Assembly: GCA_002929055.1 (NCBI GenBank)
Contig: PERY01000008.1
Location: 36,962-100,961 of the forward strand
DNA from: Methylocystis sp.
GTDB taxonomy: Bacteria > Pseudomonadota > Alphaproteobacteria > Rhizobiales > Beijerinckiaceae
Length of the DNA: 64,000 bases
Direction: 5' to 3'
Each line of letters opens with the position of its first letter. Within the stretch, counting starts at the first letter, position 1. The position numbers and the translations under genes were made by a program. Positions 55,441-64,000 of this stretch are shown in pieces. The notes under the pieces are model-generated. The model saw only the letters and a program-made list of their open reading frames with translations, ran no database searches and was not told the DNA's origin.

Positions 55441-56009
55441 TTGAGCAACTCCGACGCCGTGATGATGGATTGGGCGATCTCGGCGATCTTCTTGCTCTCG
55501 CGCATCGCGACTCCGCGCATGAGCTTGTAGGCTTCATCCTCCGACAGCTTTTTCGCCTTCATCAGAATGCCCTTCGCACGATCAATGGTCTTGCGCTCTT
55601 CGAGATCTGATTTCGCGCGATCGAGCTCCGTCTGGAGCTTGGCGAAAGCGTTGAACCGAGACACGCACAGGTCGAGAATGGACTTGATCCGCTCCTTCTT
55701 GAGTCCATCGACGATATAGGCCGAAACGCCGGCGTCCACCGAGGCTTGAATAGAGGCCGAATCCGACTGATCGACAAACATGGCGACGGGCCGGCGGACC
55801 GCGCGGCTCACCTGAAACATCTGCTCCAGTTCGTCGCGGGAAGGATTCTCGAGGTCGATGAGAATGATCTCCGGGTCGATTGCATAGACGCGCTTGAGCA
55901 GATTGCGCGTCTCTGCAATGTGCTCGACATCACAAAATCCGGCCTCGCGCAGTCCCTCTTCGAGAATCGCGGCGCGGATCGGGCTTTCATCGACTATGAC
56001 GATCTTCAC
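55437..56009 (-). CDS. nasT: NasT, ANTAR-domain antiterminator
   Basis: 190 residues from a GTG at 56009; the upstream 29 codons in the open frame lack family similarity. A receiver-like domain (KIVIVDESPIRAAIL, IILIDLENPS) is followed by a coiled-coil and a C-terminal ANTAR RNA-binding domain (about 130-185: DRAKGILMKAKKLSEDEAYKL). NasT binds paired hexaloop hairpins in nas leader RNA and prevents termination. Two such leaders are found in this window. Confidence 0.94.
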   Translation of the reverse strand: MKIVIVDESPIRAAILEEGLREAGFCDVEHIAETRNLLKRVYAIDPEIILIDLENPSRDELEQMFQVSRAVRRPVAMFVDQSDSASIQASVDAGVSAYIVDGLKKERIKSILDLCVSRFNAFAKLQTELDRAKSDLEERKTIDRAKGILMKAKKLSEDEAYKLMRGVAMRESKKIAEIAQSIITASELLK

Positions 56010-56045
56010 GGCATGCCCTCGCGCCGCGAATAACGCGCGTGTCGC

Positions 56046-56062
56046 AGCAAGTGACCATCCAT
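56046..56062 (-). promoter_or_regulatory. Possible sigma-54-type promoter of nasT-nasS
   Basis: ATGGATGGTCACTTGCT on the minus strand keeps TGG and TTGC with the right spacing, but CAC of the -24 element is lost. 37 bases upstream of the nasT GTG. Weak match. Confidence 0.3.
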
Positions 56063-56076
56063 TGCGTTGGAGTGAG

Positions 56077-56110
56077 AAAAGCCGGCCGAGGCGCACTGCC
56101 CCGGCCGGCC
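56077..56110 (-). terminator. Intrinsic terminator of the outer-membrane protein transcript
   Basis: Eight-base-pair arms GCCGGCCG/CGGCCGGC (56081-56088, 56102-56109) followed on the minus strand by TTTT. It lies 5 bases after the small ORF at 56115 and separates the outer-membrane protein unit from nasT-nasS. Confidence 0.8.
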
Positions 56111-56114
56111 CTGC

Positions 56115-56333
56115 TTAATAGTGAAGTTCGTCGAGCAGAGCGTCAACGATTTTGACGACTGCTATGTTTCCAAAAATAATCGCGGCGACAAGAGAGACGG
56201 CCTGAACGCAAGTCCATGCGGCGGCGCATGCATCGAGAATCGCAGGATTGAGCCATCTCCGCTCCTTCTGTTCCTGTTGCTTGTCGCCAAAGGCTGGCGC
56301 GCCATAGCGGCGCCGTGCGCTCCCGATAGACAT
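56115..56333 (-). CDS. Small membrane ORF in the outer-membrane protein transcript
   Basis: 72 residues with a basic N-terminus (RRRYGAPAFGDKQQEQKERRW) and one hydrophobic helix (WTCVQAVSLVAAIIFGNIAVVK). A weak ribosome-binding site (AGGGA) precedes the ATG. It begins 55 bases after the beta-barrel gene and ends 5 bases before a terminator, which favours a real gene. I do not recognise it. Confidence 0.45.
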   Translation of the reverse strand: MSIGSARRRYGAPAFGDKQQEQKERRWLNPAILDACAAAWTCVQAVSLVAAIIFGNIAVVKIVDALLDELHY

Positions 56334-56388
56334 CGTGAACGTTCCCTGGCTTCGAGTAGAGGGGCGCGCCCGACTTGCGGGCGCGCGG

Positions 56389-57519
56389 TCAGATCTTCAG
56401 GCGCAGCGACATGCCTGCCTGCCAGTTCTTCATGATCTGCGGACCATTGAGGTTCTGATAGACAGGCAGGCCCGCCTCGATGGCGACGGACGCGTTTTCG
56501 TAGCCGATGAATTTCCCGCTGATCGTCGCGCCGCCAAAAAGCTCCACGCGCTCGCCGCCATAAAAGTTCGGATTGGCGGCAGGCGCGCGCCCGCGAATCT
56601 CATTGTCGAAGCCGCGGATGTGGCCGAGCGTCGAGCCCGCGACGCGAAACGTCGTCGTCAGGCCGGGCGTCCATGTGTATCCGCCCCAACCGTTGAATTC
56701 ATGGTAATCGCCCCAACGATAACCCTGGGGATTTGCGGCGAGCGGAAAACGGCCGCGGTAGGAAGCGCCCCACGACCATTGGCCCAGAAAGCCCGCATAG
56801 ACGATGCCCGGCATGATGTCATAGGTGTTGCTGCCGGGCTGCAGCGCATAAAAAGCGCGGCTTGTCGCGTAGGTTCCATTGGGCTGCAGCAGGGTGAAGG
56901 TCTGTTCGTTGCTGCCGGTCGGGAAAGACATTCCCAGATTCACCTGAATGCGATGAATCTCGTCCTGATAGATGCGGTATATGCCGGATACTGTCATATC
57001 GCCGAAACCGGTCGTTCCCGTATAGCTCCTGCCCAGACGGTTCGCATTCCTGCCAAGGCCCTGGAAAGTGAGCATTTCGAGATTGCGCTCGGCCATGCCC
57101 GCCGTAACGACCACGGCGACGTCCTTCATGACTCCATAGGCAATGCCGACCGTCTGCGTTGCGAGCGACACATTCTGCGGTACGAGACGGAGCGTCTGAG
57201 CCGGATTGAAGAAGTAGGGAACGGTCGTCGCCACAAATTCGGGCGTCACGTAGCGATTGCCGATACGTTGCCCCGCCGCATTGGCGAAGTTCGCCGTGAC
57301 CGACAGTCCCCACTTGCCTGGCGCCGGCATGTCGGCGCCGAACACACCCATGGGCGCAGGCGGAGGCGCCGGGGGCGCCGCCGCGGGCGCCGGCGCGGGC
57401 GAGACCTTTTTGACCACGTCCGCCGCATGGGCGCCAAAGGCGATCAGCGAGAGGGCCGCGCCGGCGAGAGCCGCATGCGGGTGAGAGCCTTGTTTTGGAA
57501 GATGGCGTCCTTTTTTCAT
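56389..57519 (-). CDS. Outer-membrane beta-barrel protein in the NasT regulon
   Basis: 376 residues from MKKGRHL, preceded by GGCAGG; a Met six codons upstream is less likely. A signal peptide ends at AFGAHAA (about residue 33), then a Pro/Ala-rich linker with PAPAPAAAPPAPPPAP, then repeated amphipathic beta strands rich in Gly and aromatic residues, ending in MSLRLKI. It resembles the outer-membrane transporter/porin-like families acting on small solutes; exact family not assigned. It has its own sigma-54-like promoter and NasT-type leader, so it probably serves nitrate or nitrite use. Confidence 0.8.
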   Translation of the reverse strand: MKKGRHLPKQGSHPHAALAGAALSLIAFGAHAADVVKKVSPAPAPAAAPPAPPPAPMGVFGADMPAPGKWGLSVTANFANAAGQRIGNRYVTPEFVATTVPYFFNPAQTLRLVPQNVSLATQTVGIAYGVMKDVAVVVTAGMAERNLEMLTFQGLGRNANRLGRSYTGTTGFGDMTVSGIYRIYQDEIHRIQVNLGMSFPTGSNEQTFTLLQPNGTYATSRAFYALQPGSNTYDIMPGIVYAGFLGQWSWGASYRGRFPLAANPQGYRWGDYHEFNGWGGYTWTPGLTTTFRVAGSTLGHIRGFDNEIRGRAPAANPNFYGGERVELFGGATISGKFIGYENASVAIEAGLPVYQNLNGPQIMKNWQAGMSLRLKI

Positions 57520-57569
57520 CGTCAGCCTGCCATTCACTGCCGGCCGCGCGTTGCGCGGGCGCTGAGCAC

Positions 57570-57656
57570 AAAAAAAAACCGCTGTCCGAGAGCTCGCACT
57601 GGTGTGCGGAAGCTTACGGAACAGCGGCGTTGCTGATTGCGACCCGCCCTTGGGTC
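57570..57656 (-). promoter_or_regulatory. NasT/ANTAR-type leader RNA before the outer-membrane protein gene
   Basis: On the minus strand: P1 at 57641-57656, stem GACCC/GGGUC with hexaloop AAGGGC (A1, G4); P2 at 57622-57635, stem CAGC/GCUG with hexaloop AACGCC (A1, G4); then an intrinsic terminator (57570-57627) with arms CCGCUGU/ACAGCGG and nine Us. The terminator 5' arm overlaps P2. The order, spacing and P2 sequence match the nrtA leader, and P1 here is even closer to the ANTAR consensus. Confidence 0.87.
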
Positions 57657-57688
57657 ATCGACGCGCGTCGTGGCGTTGGCGTTTCTTT

Positions 57689-57705
57689 TGCAAAGATCAA
57701 GCCAA
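57689..57705 (-). promoter_or_regulatory. Sigma-54-type promoter of the outer-membrane protein gene
   Basis: TTGGCTTGATCTTTGCA on the minus strand: TTGGC, G at the eighth position, TTGCA, with the exact ten-base GG-GC spacing. A start near 57677 would place P1 about 20 bases into the RNA, as for nrtA. Confidence 0.7.
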
Positions 57706-58040
57706 GCGCGTCACGCTCAGCTGAAGCCAGTGTTTGCCTGGCGTTGGCGAGATTCTCTTTGCGTCGCCGACCGGAGCCATGCCGGTCTTTAAGACAGGCA
57801 TTTGGCGAAGAATCGTGCGCAATGCCGCTTCTCTATGCCCTCGCCGCTATGCGAGGTCGGTGAGTTCGCCCGGCGCACAGTGCAGGTTCGCGGCTCTCAC
57901 GCCGCGCTGGCCACGTCACTCATCGCCGGAGCCGCCCGAGAGGCTCTCTTTGAACATTGCGACCCGCCCCGCCGCACGCGCGATCTGGCCGACGACAAGC
58001 GGCGGCGTATGGGATGAAAAGCACAAGGAATTGATTTTAC
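57706..58040. other. Region upstream of the outer-membrane protein promoter
   Basis: About 335 bases between the sigma-54 box and the tRNA gene. It contains an imperfect palindrome (57779-57801; arms ATGCCgGTCTT and AAGACaGGCAT around one base), 74 bases upstream of the -24 element, a suitable place for an enhancer-binding protein. It does not fit the NtrC consensus as I know it. No gene is convincing in the remainder. Confidence 0.45.
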
Positions 58041-58116
58041 TGGTGCCGCAAGAGGGATTCGAACCCCCGACCCCATCATTACGAATGATGTGCTCTACCA
58101 GCTGAGCTATTGCGGC
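58041..58116 (-). tRNA. tRNA-Thr (anticodon CGU)
   Basis: 76 bases including encoded CCA. Acceptor GCCGCA/UGCGGC, D arm AGCUCAGCUGGUAGAGC, anticodon stem CAUCA/UGAUG with loop UUCGUAA (anticodon CGU, reading ACG), and T arm with GGUUCGAAUCC. All four arms fold. Confidence 0.97.
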
Positions 58117-58226
58117 GTGCGCCTCGCTTGGCGCGGGACACTCTTATCGGCGCGCGCTTGGTTTTTCAAGCGTCCGCGCGCGAGGTTTTTGCTGGAAGCC
58201 GGTTTCACGCCGGGGAAGAGCAGGCG

Positions 58227-58568
58227 TCAGCGGCGAGCGCCTTTGTCGTCGGCGGGAAGCTCCGCGAGCGCCTGCTGGCGGAGCTTTTCGATTTCGAGGC
58301 GCGTTTTCTTCGCCTCGGCGCGCGCGACCTTGGCCGCGCGACGCACCGGCAGATGGCCGAGCCAGGAGGAGATGCCGCCCGCGAGGACGCCAAGCGCCAT
58401 GGACGCCAGAACGACGAGGAACATGGGCGCCTCGAAAGAGGGGGCAGACGCATCGTTCGGCGCGAAGGGATCGACGCCGATTCTCACCGATCCACGATTC
58501 GCCATGGCGAAGAATAAAATGATCAGGCCCAGCGGCACGAAGACGATGATGCGCAGAACAGATTTCAT
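58227..58568 (-). CDS. LapA-like inner-membrane protein (DUF1049)
   Basis: 113 residues from MKSVLRI, with GGGGAGAGG just upstream. Two transmembrane helices with the family motif FAMANRGSVRIGVDPF between them, and a cytoplasmic coiled-coil tail (KVARAEAKKTRLEIEKLRQQ). LapA-type proteins help lipopolysaccharide assembly control in Escherichia coli. Next to ihfB, as in many alphaproteobacteria. Confidence 0.8.
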   Translation of the reverse strand: MKSVLRIIVFVPLGLIILFFAMANRGSVRIGVDPFAPNDASAPSFEAPMFLVVLASMALGVLAGGISSWLGHLPVRRAAKVARAEAKKTRLEIEKLRQQALAELPADDKGARR

Positions 58569-58684
58569 GACCTCTCCCCGAAGCACATTCCGCCGCAGTC
58601 ATTCTGACTGGGAAAGGCGGCTCAAATTATCCCTGGCGCGGTTCTTTCGACCGCTTGGCCCCTTTCATGCGGAAGGCGCACCAA

Positions 58685-58722
58685 TGCAAACCGACGCGCT
58701 GTGAACTTCGACAGCGCGTCGG
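58685..58722 (-). terminator. Terminator-like hairpin after ihfB
   Basis: Perfect 11-base-pair stem CCGACGCGCTG/CAGCGCGTCGG with a 10-base loop, followed on the minus strand by a short TTTGC tract. Confidence 0.6.
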
Positions 58723-58780
58723 CCCTGGGAACCCGGCCTCACCTTCATGCCGCGTCACGCAAGGAACGCGGCCCAGGCGA

Positions 58781-59071
58781 TCAGCCCTCGTAGTTCTCAT
58801 TGAGACGCTCGCGCATCTCCTTGCCCGTCTTGAAGAAGGGCACGCTTTTCTCCTCAACCGAGACCTGGGCGCCGGTGCGGGGATTGCGGCCGGTGCGTGC
58901 GTCGCGCTTCTTGACCGAAAAGGCGCCGAAGCCGCGTAACTCCACCCGGTCGCCGCGCGCGAGCGCTGCGGTGATCTCGTCGAGGATCGTGCTGACAATA
59001 GTCTCGACGTCGCGCTGATAAAGATGTCCGTTGCGACGGGCGATGCGCTGGATAAGTTCAGATTTGATCAT
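58781..59071 (-). CDS. ihfB: Integration host factor beta subunit
   Basis: 96 residues from [13 protein letters not shown] fold with the DNA-binding arm [15 protein letters not shown] and [20 protein letters not shown] (in part). Bends DNA; with the sigma-54 promoters noted in this window an IHF role is possible but not shown. sppA precedes it by 52 bases. Confidence 0.95.
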   Translation of the reverse strand: MIKSELIQRIARRNGHLYQRDVETIVSTILDEITAALARGDRVELRGFGAFSVKKRDARTGRNPRTGAQVSVEEKSVPFFKTGKEMRERLNENYEG

Positions 59072-59123
59072 GAGCCGGTCCGTTTTATCAGTTTCTGATG
59101 GAAAATGGATCGCACGCCCCCGA

Positions 59124-60095
59124 TCATCGTCCGTCGAGACCCTGCCAAATCGCCAAAAGACCGTCAAGGCCGCTGCTTCTCTCGGCGCCCGACGCCTGGT
59201 CCAGAAAACCGGCCAGAGACCCGAGCCCGAAAGCGCGCGCCGCTCCCGCCGCGCTCTCGACAAGGCCGAGGCGCTCGAGGCTCGCGCCTTTCTTCCATTC
59301 ACGCACCGGCAGATCCTTGGCGAGCTTCTTGTTGGTCTCCAGCCAGACGATCGCCTCCCGCTCGCCGCCGATCACGTCGACGAGTTTCAGGGGCAGGCCC
59401 TGGCGGGCGGTGAAGACGCGGCCGTCCGCCACCTTGGCGAGTTCGGCGTCGTCCAGCTTGCGGCGCTCCTTCACGAGATCCTTGAACCAGCTGTAGGAAT
59501 CGGCCACGAGGCTCGCAATCGCCGCCTTGGCCGCCTCGCTCGTCGGCTCGAAGCCGTTGGGCGACGCCTTCAGGGGGGAGGATTTGATCTCCTCCACCTT
59601 CACGCCCACCGTGTCGAGCAGCCGGTGAAAATTGGGGAACTGGAACAGCACGCCGACCGAGCCGACGAGGGAGTTGCCGCGCGCGACGATCGTGTCCGCG
59701 GCGAGGGCGGCGATATAGGCGCCAGAGGCCGCGACCGAGCCGACGACCGCGACGACCGGCTTTTTCTCGCCGACGCGGCGCAGTTCCTCATAGAGCTTCT
59801 CGGAGCCCGTCGTGGTGCCGCCGGGGCTGTCGATGGTCAGCAGCAGGGCCTTCGCCTGGCTGGACTCGCCGATCTTCTTGATGAGGTCGATCGTGTCCTT
59901 GTCCCCGGTGATCATGCCCTGGATGGACAGGCGGGCGACATGCGGGGTGAGCTTGTCGGTCGAGTCGGCGCCGCCGAGTTTTGAAAAGCCGACGAGGAGA
60001 GCGAGGCCGCCGGCCGCTATGGCCGCCATGCGCCACCAGCCGAGTTTGCGCCGCATCCGGCGGCGGTCGAGCAGATAATCCGTAGGCGCCGACAT
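59124..60095 (-). CDS. sppA: Signal peptide peptidase SppA (S49)
   Basis: 323 residues. N-terminal transmembrane helix (about 20-40). Nucleophile Ser124 in VAASGAY and general-base Lys176 in [11 protein letters not shown], as in the short 36-kDa type SppA. Degrades released signal peptides in the inner membrane. Confidence 0.94.
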   Translation of the reverse strand: MSAPTDYLLDRRRMRRKLGWWRMAAIAAGGLALLVGFSKLGGADSTDKLTPHVARLSIQGMITGDKDTIDLIKKIGESSQAKALLLTIDSPGGTTTGSEKLYEELRRVGEKKPVVAVVGSVAASGAYIAALAADTIVARGNSLVGSVGVLFQFPNFHRLLDTVGVKVEEIKSSPLKASPNGFEPTSEAAKAAIASLVADSYSWFKDLVKERRKLDDAELAKVADGRVFTARQGLPLKLVDVIGGEREAIVWLETNKKLAKDLPVREWKKGASLERLGLVESAAGAARAFGLGSLAGFLDQASGAERSSGLDGLLAIWQGLDGR

Positions 60096-60229
60096 CAGCA
60101 GTCCTCACAAGTTTTCGCTTTGGCGTTAGGTAAGGTCTGCGGGGCGATTTGAAAAGCGGGCGGGAGAAACAGGTATGGCGGAACGCCTTTGAACCGGAGA
60201 AAACTCCGTCGATTCTTACAAACCGCGCC

Positions 60230-60553
60230 CTAGCCCGTTCCGCGTTGCGTTTCCGCCGAGAGCCAGGCCTCATAGCCCGGATCGGCCGCAGCGGCGTCGA
60301 TCCTCAGAATCTCTGGCGTCTCGTAACTGTGGAGGCGGCGCACCAGCGCGGCGAGCGCCTCGTAATCCTGCGTGCGATGTTTCATCTCGAGCCGGAATTC
60401 CGAGCTTTCGACCATCTCGCCTTTCCACACATAATGGCTCGCGATCGGAAATATCTGCACGCAGGCGGCAAGCCTTGCGCCGAGCGCGGCGCGGGCAAGG
60501 GCGCGCGCCGCCTCTTGCGAATCCGTGGTCGTGACCAGAATGGAGACGCTCAC
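60230..60553 (-). CDS. cutA: CutA1 divalent-cation tolerance protein
   Basis: 107 residues from a GTG one base after the protease stop codon. The N-terminus MSVSILVTTTDSQEAA and the conserved CVQIFPIASHYVWKGEM and SYETPEIL segments match the CutA1 family, small trimeric proteins linked to copper tolerance. Confidence 0.92.
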   Translation of the reverse strand: MSVSILVTTTDSQEAARALARAALGARLAACVQIFPIASHYVWKGEMVESSEFRLEMKHRTQDYEALAALVRRLHSYETPEILRIDAAAADPGYEAWLSAETQRGTG

Positions 60554-60554
60554 C

Positions 60555-62012
<1,458 letters not shown>

Positions 62013-62096
62013 CGGCCGCTCCGGTAAAGAGAATCGAACAGGGCCGAATATAAGCATGAAATCGGGCGGCGGGGAGAAGGCGCGCCGCACATATGG

Positions 62097-62123
62097 AAAA
62101 GGCGGCCACAGGGGCCGCCTTTC
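62097..62123 (-). terminator. Terminator after rplQ
   Basis: Ten-base-pair stem (AAAGGCGGCC/GGCCGCCTTT) with a 5-base loop and an A/T flank on both strands, between rplQ and the protease gene. May work in both directions. Confidence 0.85.
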
Positions 62124-62146
62124 AAATCTGCGCGGGGAGAGGCGGA

Positions 62147-62560
62147 TTACGCCGCTTCCTCATCGTCCAGAACCGGGCCGGAATCCTGGCCCCTGGCGTT
62201 GACGTCGCGGTCGACGAATTCGATGACCGCGAGCGGAGCGTTGTCGCCATAGCGGAAGCCCGCCTTCAGCACGCGGCAGTAACCGCCGTTGCGGTCCTTG
62301 TAGCGCGGGCCGAGCACGTCGAAGAGCTTGGCGACGAGCTTGACGTCCTTGATCTGCGCGATCGCCTGACGGCGGGCGTGCAGGTCGCCACGCTTGCCGA
62401 GCGTCACGAGCTTCTCGACGACCGGACGCAGATCCTTCGCCTTGTAGAGCGTCGTGATGATCTGCTCATGCTTGATGAGCGCCTGCGCCATATTCGCGAA
62501 CATGGCCTTGCGGTGCTCATGGGTGCGGCCGAAACGACGCTTCTTGTGACCGTGATACAT
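62147..62560 (-). CDS. rplQ: 50S ribosomal protein L17
   Basis: 137 residues; N-terminus [20 protein letters not shown] is the alphaproteobacterial L17 signature (R-F-G-R-T). The C-terminus has an acidic tail beyond the usual 120 residues. Downstream of rpoA in the normal order. Confidence 0.98.
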   Translation of the reverse strand: MYHGHKKRRFGRTHEHRKAMFANMAQALIKHEQIITTLYKAKDLRPVVEKLVTLGKRGDLHARRQAIAQIKDVKLVAKLFDVLGPRYKDRNGGYCRVLKAGFRYGDNAPLAVIEFVDRDVNARGQDSGPVLDDEEAA

Positions 62561-62639
62561 GTGGCTCTCCGTTGGTTATGCGCCCGCCGTGCCAAGGTAC
62601 AGACGCCTTTATGTCGCGCGGGTTCGCCCCGCGCGAAGC

Positions 62640-63659
62640 TCAGTAATGCTCTTCGAAGCGCTTTGCGAGATCGTCGATGTTCTCCGGCGGCCAGCCGGGC
62701 ACTTCCATGCCCAGATGAAGGCCCATCTGCGCGAGAACTTCCTTGATCTCGTTGAGCGACTTGCGGCCGAAGTTCGGCGTGCGCAGCATCTCGGCTTCCG
62801 ACTTCTGGATGAGGTCGCCGATGTAGACGATGTTGTCGTTCTTCAGGCAGTTCGCCGAACGCACCGACAGCTCCAATTCGTCGACCTTCTTGAGCAGCGC
62901 CGGGTTGAAGGCGAGCTGCGGGATCGACGGGGCGGCCTCTTCGCGGCGCGGCTCCTCGAAGTTGACGAAGACGTTGAGCTGATCCTGCAGGATGCGCGCC
63001 GAATAGGCGAGCGCGTCGTCAGGCGTGATCGCGCCATTCGTCTCGATCGTCAGGGTCAGCTTGTCGTAGTCGAGCACCTGGCCTTCGCGGGTGTTCTCGA
63101 CGCGGTAGCTGACCTTCTTGACCGGCGAATAGAGGCTGTCGACCGGAATGAGTCCGATCGGCGCGTCCTCGGCGCGGTTGCGGTCGGCCGGGACATAGCC
63201 CTTGCCGGTCGCAACCGTGAATTCGATGCGGATTTCCGCGCCGTCGTCGAGCGTGCAGATGACGAGGTCGGGGTTGAGGATCTGGACGTCGCCCGTCGCC
63301 TGGATGTCGCCCGCCATGACCGCGCCGGGGCCGGTCTTCTTCAAGGTGAGGCGCTTCACGCCCTCGCCCTGATACTTGATGGCGATGTCCTTGATGTTGA
63401 GGACGATGTCGGTCACGTCCTCACGCACGCCGGGAATCGAGGAGAATTCGTGGAGAACGCCGTCGATGTGGATCGAGGTGATCGCCGCGCCCTGCAGCGA
63501 CGAGAGAAGAATGCGGCGCAGAGCGTTGCCGAGCGTAACGCCGAATCCGCGCTCGAGCGGCTCGGCGACGGCGGTCGCGACCCGCTTGGGATCGTCGCCC
63601 GGCGCCACGTCGAGCTTGTTCGGCTTGATGAGTTCCTGCCAGTTCTTCTGGATGCTCAC
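62640..63659 (-). CDS. rpoA: RNA polymerase alpha subunit
   Basis: 339 residues. N-terminal assembly domain with [22 protein letters not shown] (in part) and C-terminal domain with [13 protein letters not shown] and [14 protein letters not shown]. Usual length. Located between rpsK and rplQ. Confidence 0.99.
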   Translation of the reverse strand: MSIQKNWQELIKPNKLDVAPGDDPKRVATAVAEPLERGFGVTLGNALRRILLSSLQGAAITSIHIDGVLHEFSSIPGVREDVTDIVLNIKDIAIKYQGEGVKRLTLKKTGPGAVMAGDIQATGDVQILNPDLVICTLDDGAEIRIEFTVATGKGYVPADRNRAEDAPIGLIPVDSLYSPVKKVSYRVENTREGQVLDYDKLTLTIETNGAITPDDALAYSARILQDQLNVFVNFEEPRREEAAPSIPQLAFNPALLKKVDELELSVRSANCLKNDNIVYIGDLIQKSEAEMLRTPNFGRKSLNEIKEVLAQMGLHLGMEVPGWPPENIDDLAKRFEEHY

Positions 63660-63762
63660 TGGGACGCCTTTCCTTTAAGCTCCTGACGCGGCCCGCCGGG
63701 GGGAGGGGCCAGGGCCGCGCGCGAAAATGCTCGGATGAAAGTAGGCTTTGAATGCCGGGGCG

Positions 63763-64000
63763 TCAGACGCGGCGGCGCTTGCGCGGGCGGCATCCGTTGT
63801 GCGGAATCGGCGTCACGTCGCGGATGGAGGTGACGGTGAAACCCGCCGCCTGCAGCGCGCGCAGCGCGGATTCGCGGCCGGAGCCCGGGCCCGAAACCTC
63901 GACTTCGAGCGTGCGGACGCCATGTTCGCCGGCCTTGCGGGCGGCGTCTTCTGCCGCCATCTGGGCGGCATAGGGGGTCGACTTGCGCGAGCCCTTGAAG
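63763..64000 (-). CDS. rpsK: 30S ribosomal protein S11 (partial)
   Basis: The C-terminal 78 codons; the gene runs beyond the window. Segments [14 protein letters not shown] and [16 protein letters not shown] are the S11 hallmark. An internal Met (63960) is not the start: the frame stays open upstream with [12 protein letters not shown]. Confidence 0.97.
   Translation of the reverse strand, partial: FKGSRKSTPYAAQMAAEDAARKAGEHGVRTLEVEVSGPGSGRESALRALQAAGFTVTSIRDVTPIPHNGCRPRKRRRV

Overview
The window is high-GC DNA from an alphaproteobacterium, most likely of the Hyphomicrobiales (Rhizobiales), perhaps near Beijerinckiaceae or Bradyrhizobium/Rhodopseudomonas relatives. The evidence is a purple-bacterial photosynthesis gene cluster with two PpsR repressors and a bacteriophytochrome, a four-haem reaction-centre cytochrome, NasS/NasT-type nitrate assimilation, and an rpsK-rpoA-rplQ block. 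Genus cannot be fixed by eye. I saw no mobile element, CRISPR array or rRNA.

Layout. (1) 1-7864, plus strand: end of bchC, then bchXYZ, pufQ, pufBA (LH1), pufLM (reaction centre) and pufC, closed by a strong terminator. (2) 7911-14561: a small unknown gene, then on the minus strand bchI-bchD-bchO and bchE-bchJ. (3) 14783-18955, plus: ppsR1, bphP and a haem oxygenase, a light-sensing cassette. (4) 18962-27503, mostly minus: a PpaA/AerR-type B12 regulator, a plus-strand membrane hydrolase of unknown role, then bchG, a PucC-like carrier, bchP, tspO and a small membrane ORF, and ppsR2. (5) 28047-43642, plus: one long superoperon bchF-N-B-H-L-M, lhaA, puhA-B-C, a small ORF, acsF, puhE, hemA, with many start/stop overlaps. 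(6) 43659-56009, minus: nitrate assimilation, transcribed as nrtA-nrtB-nrtC, an NAD(P)H/FAD oxidoreductase, nirA, a diflavin-reductase-like protein and nasA, preceded by the nasT-nasS regulatory pair. (7) 56115-57705, minus: an outer-membrane beta-barrel gene and a small ORF. (8) 58041-64000, minus: tRNA-Thr, a LapA-like protein, ihfB, sppA, cutA, a Do-type protease, rplQ, rpoA and partial rpsK.

How it works together. The first 43.6 kb encodes bacteriochlorophyll a synthesis from 5-aminolevulinate to the esterified pigment (carrying both the oxygen-independent cyclase BchE and the oxygen-dependent cyclase AcsF), plus LH1 and the reaction centre and their assembly factors. No carotenoid genes and no LH2 genes are present. 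PpsR-type TGT-N12-ACA palindromes, exact or with one end base changed, lie upstream of bchI, bchG, ppsR2, bchF (two in tandem), bchE and the unknown hydrolase.

The nitrate region holds the most striking regulatory structure. Upstream of nrtA, and again upstream of the outer-membrane protein gene, there is the same arrangement: a sigma-54-like -24/-12 promoter, two small hairpins with six-base loops as expected for ANTAR-protein (NasT) binding, and an intrinsic terminator whose 5' arm overlaps the second hairpin. This makes the outer-membrane protein a strong candidate member of the NasS/NasT nitrate regulon, possibly a nitrate/nitrite porin.
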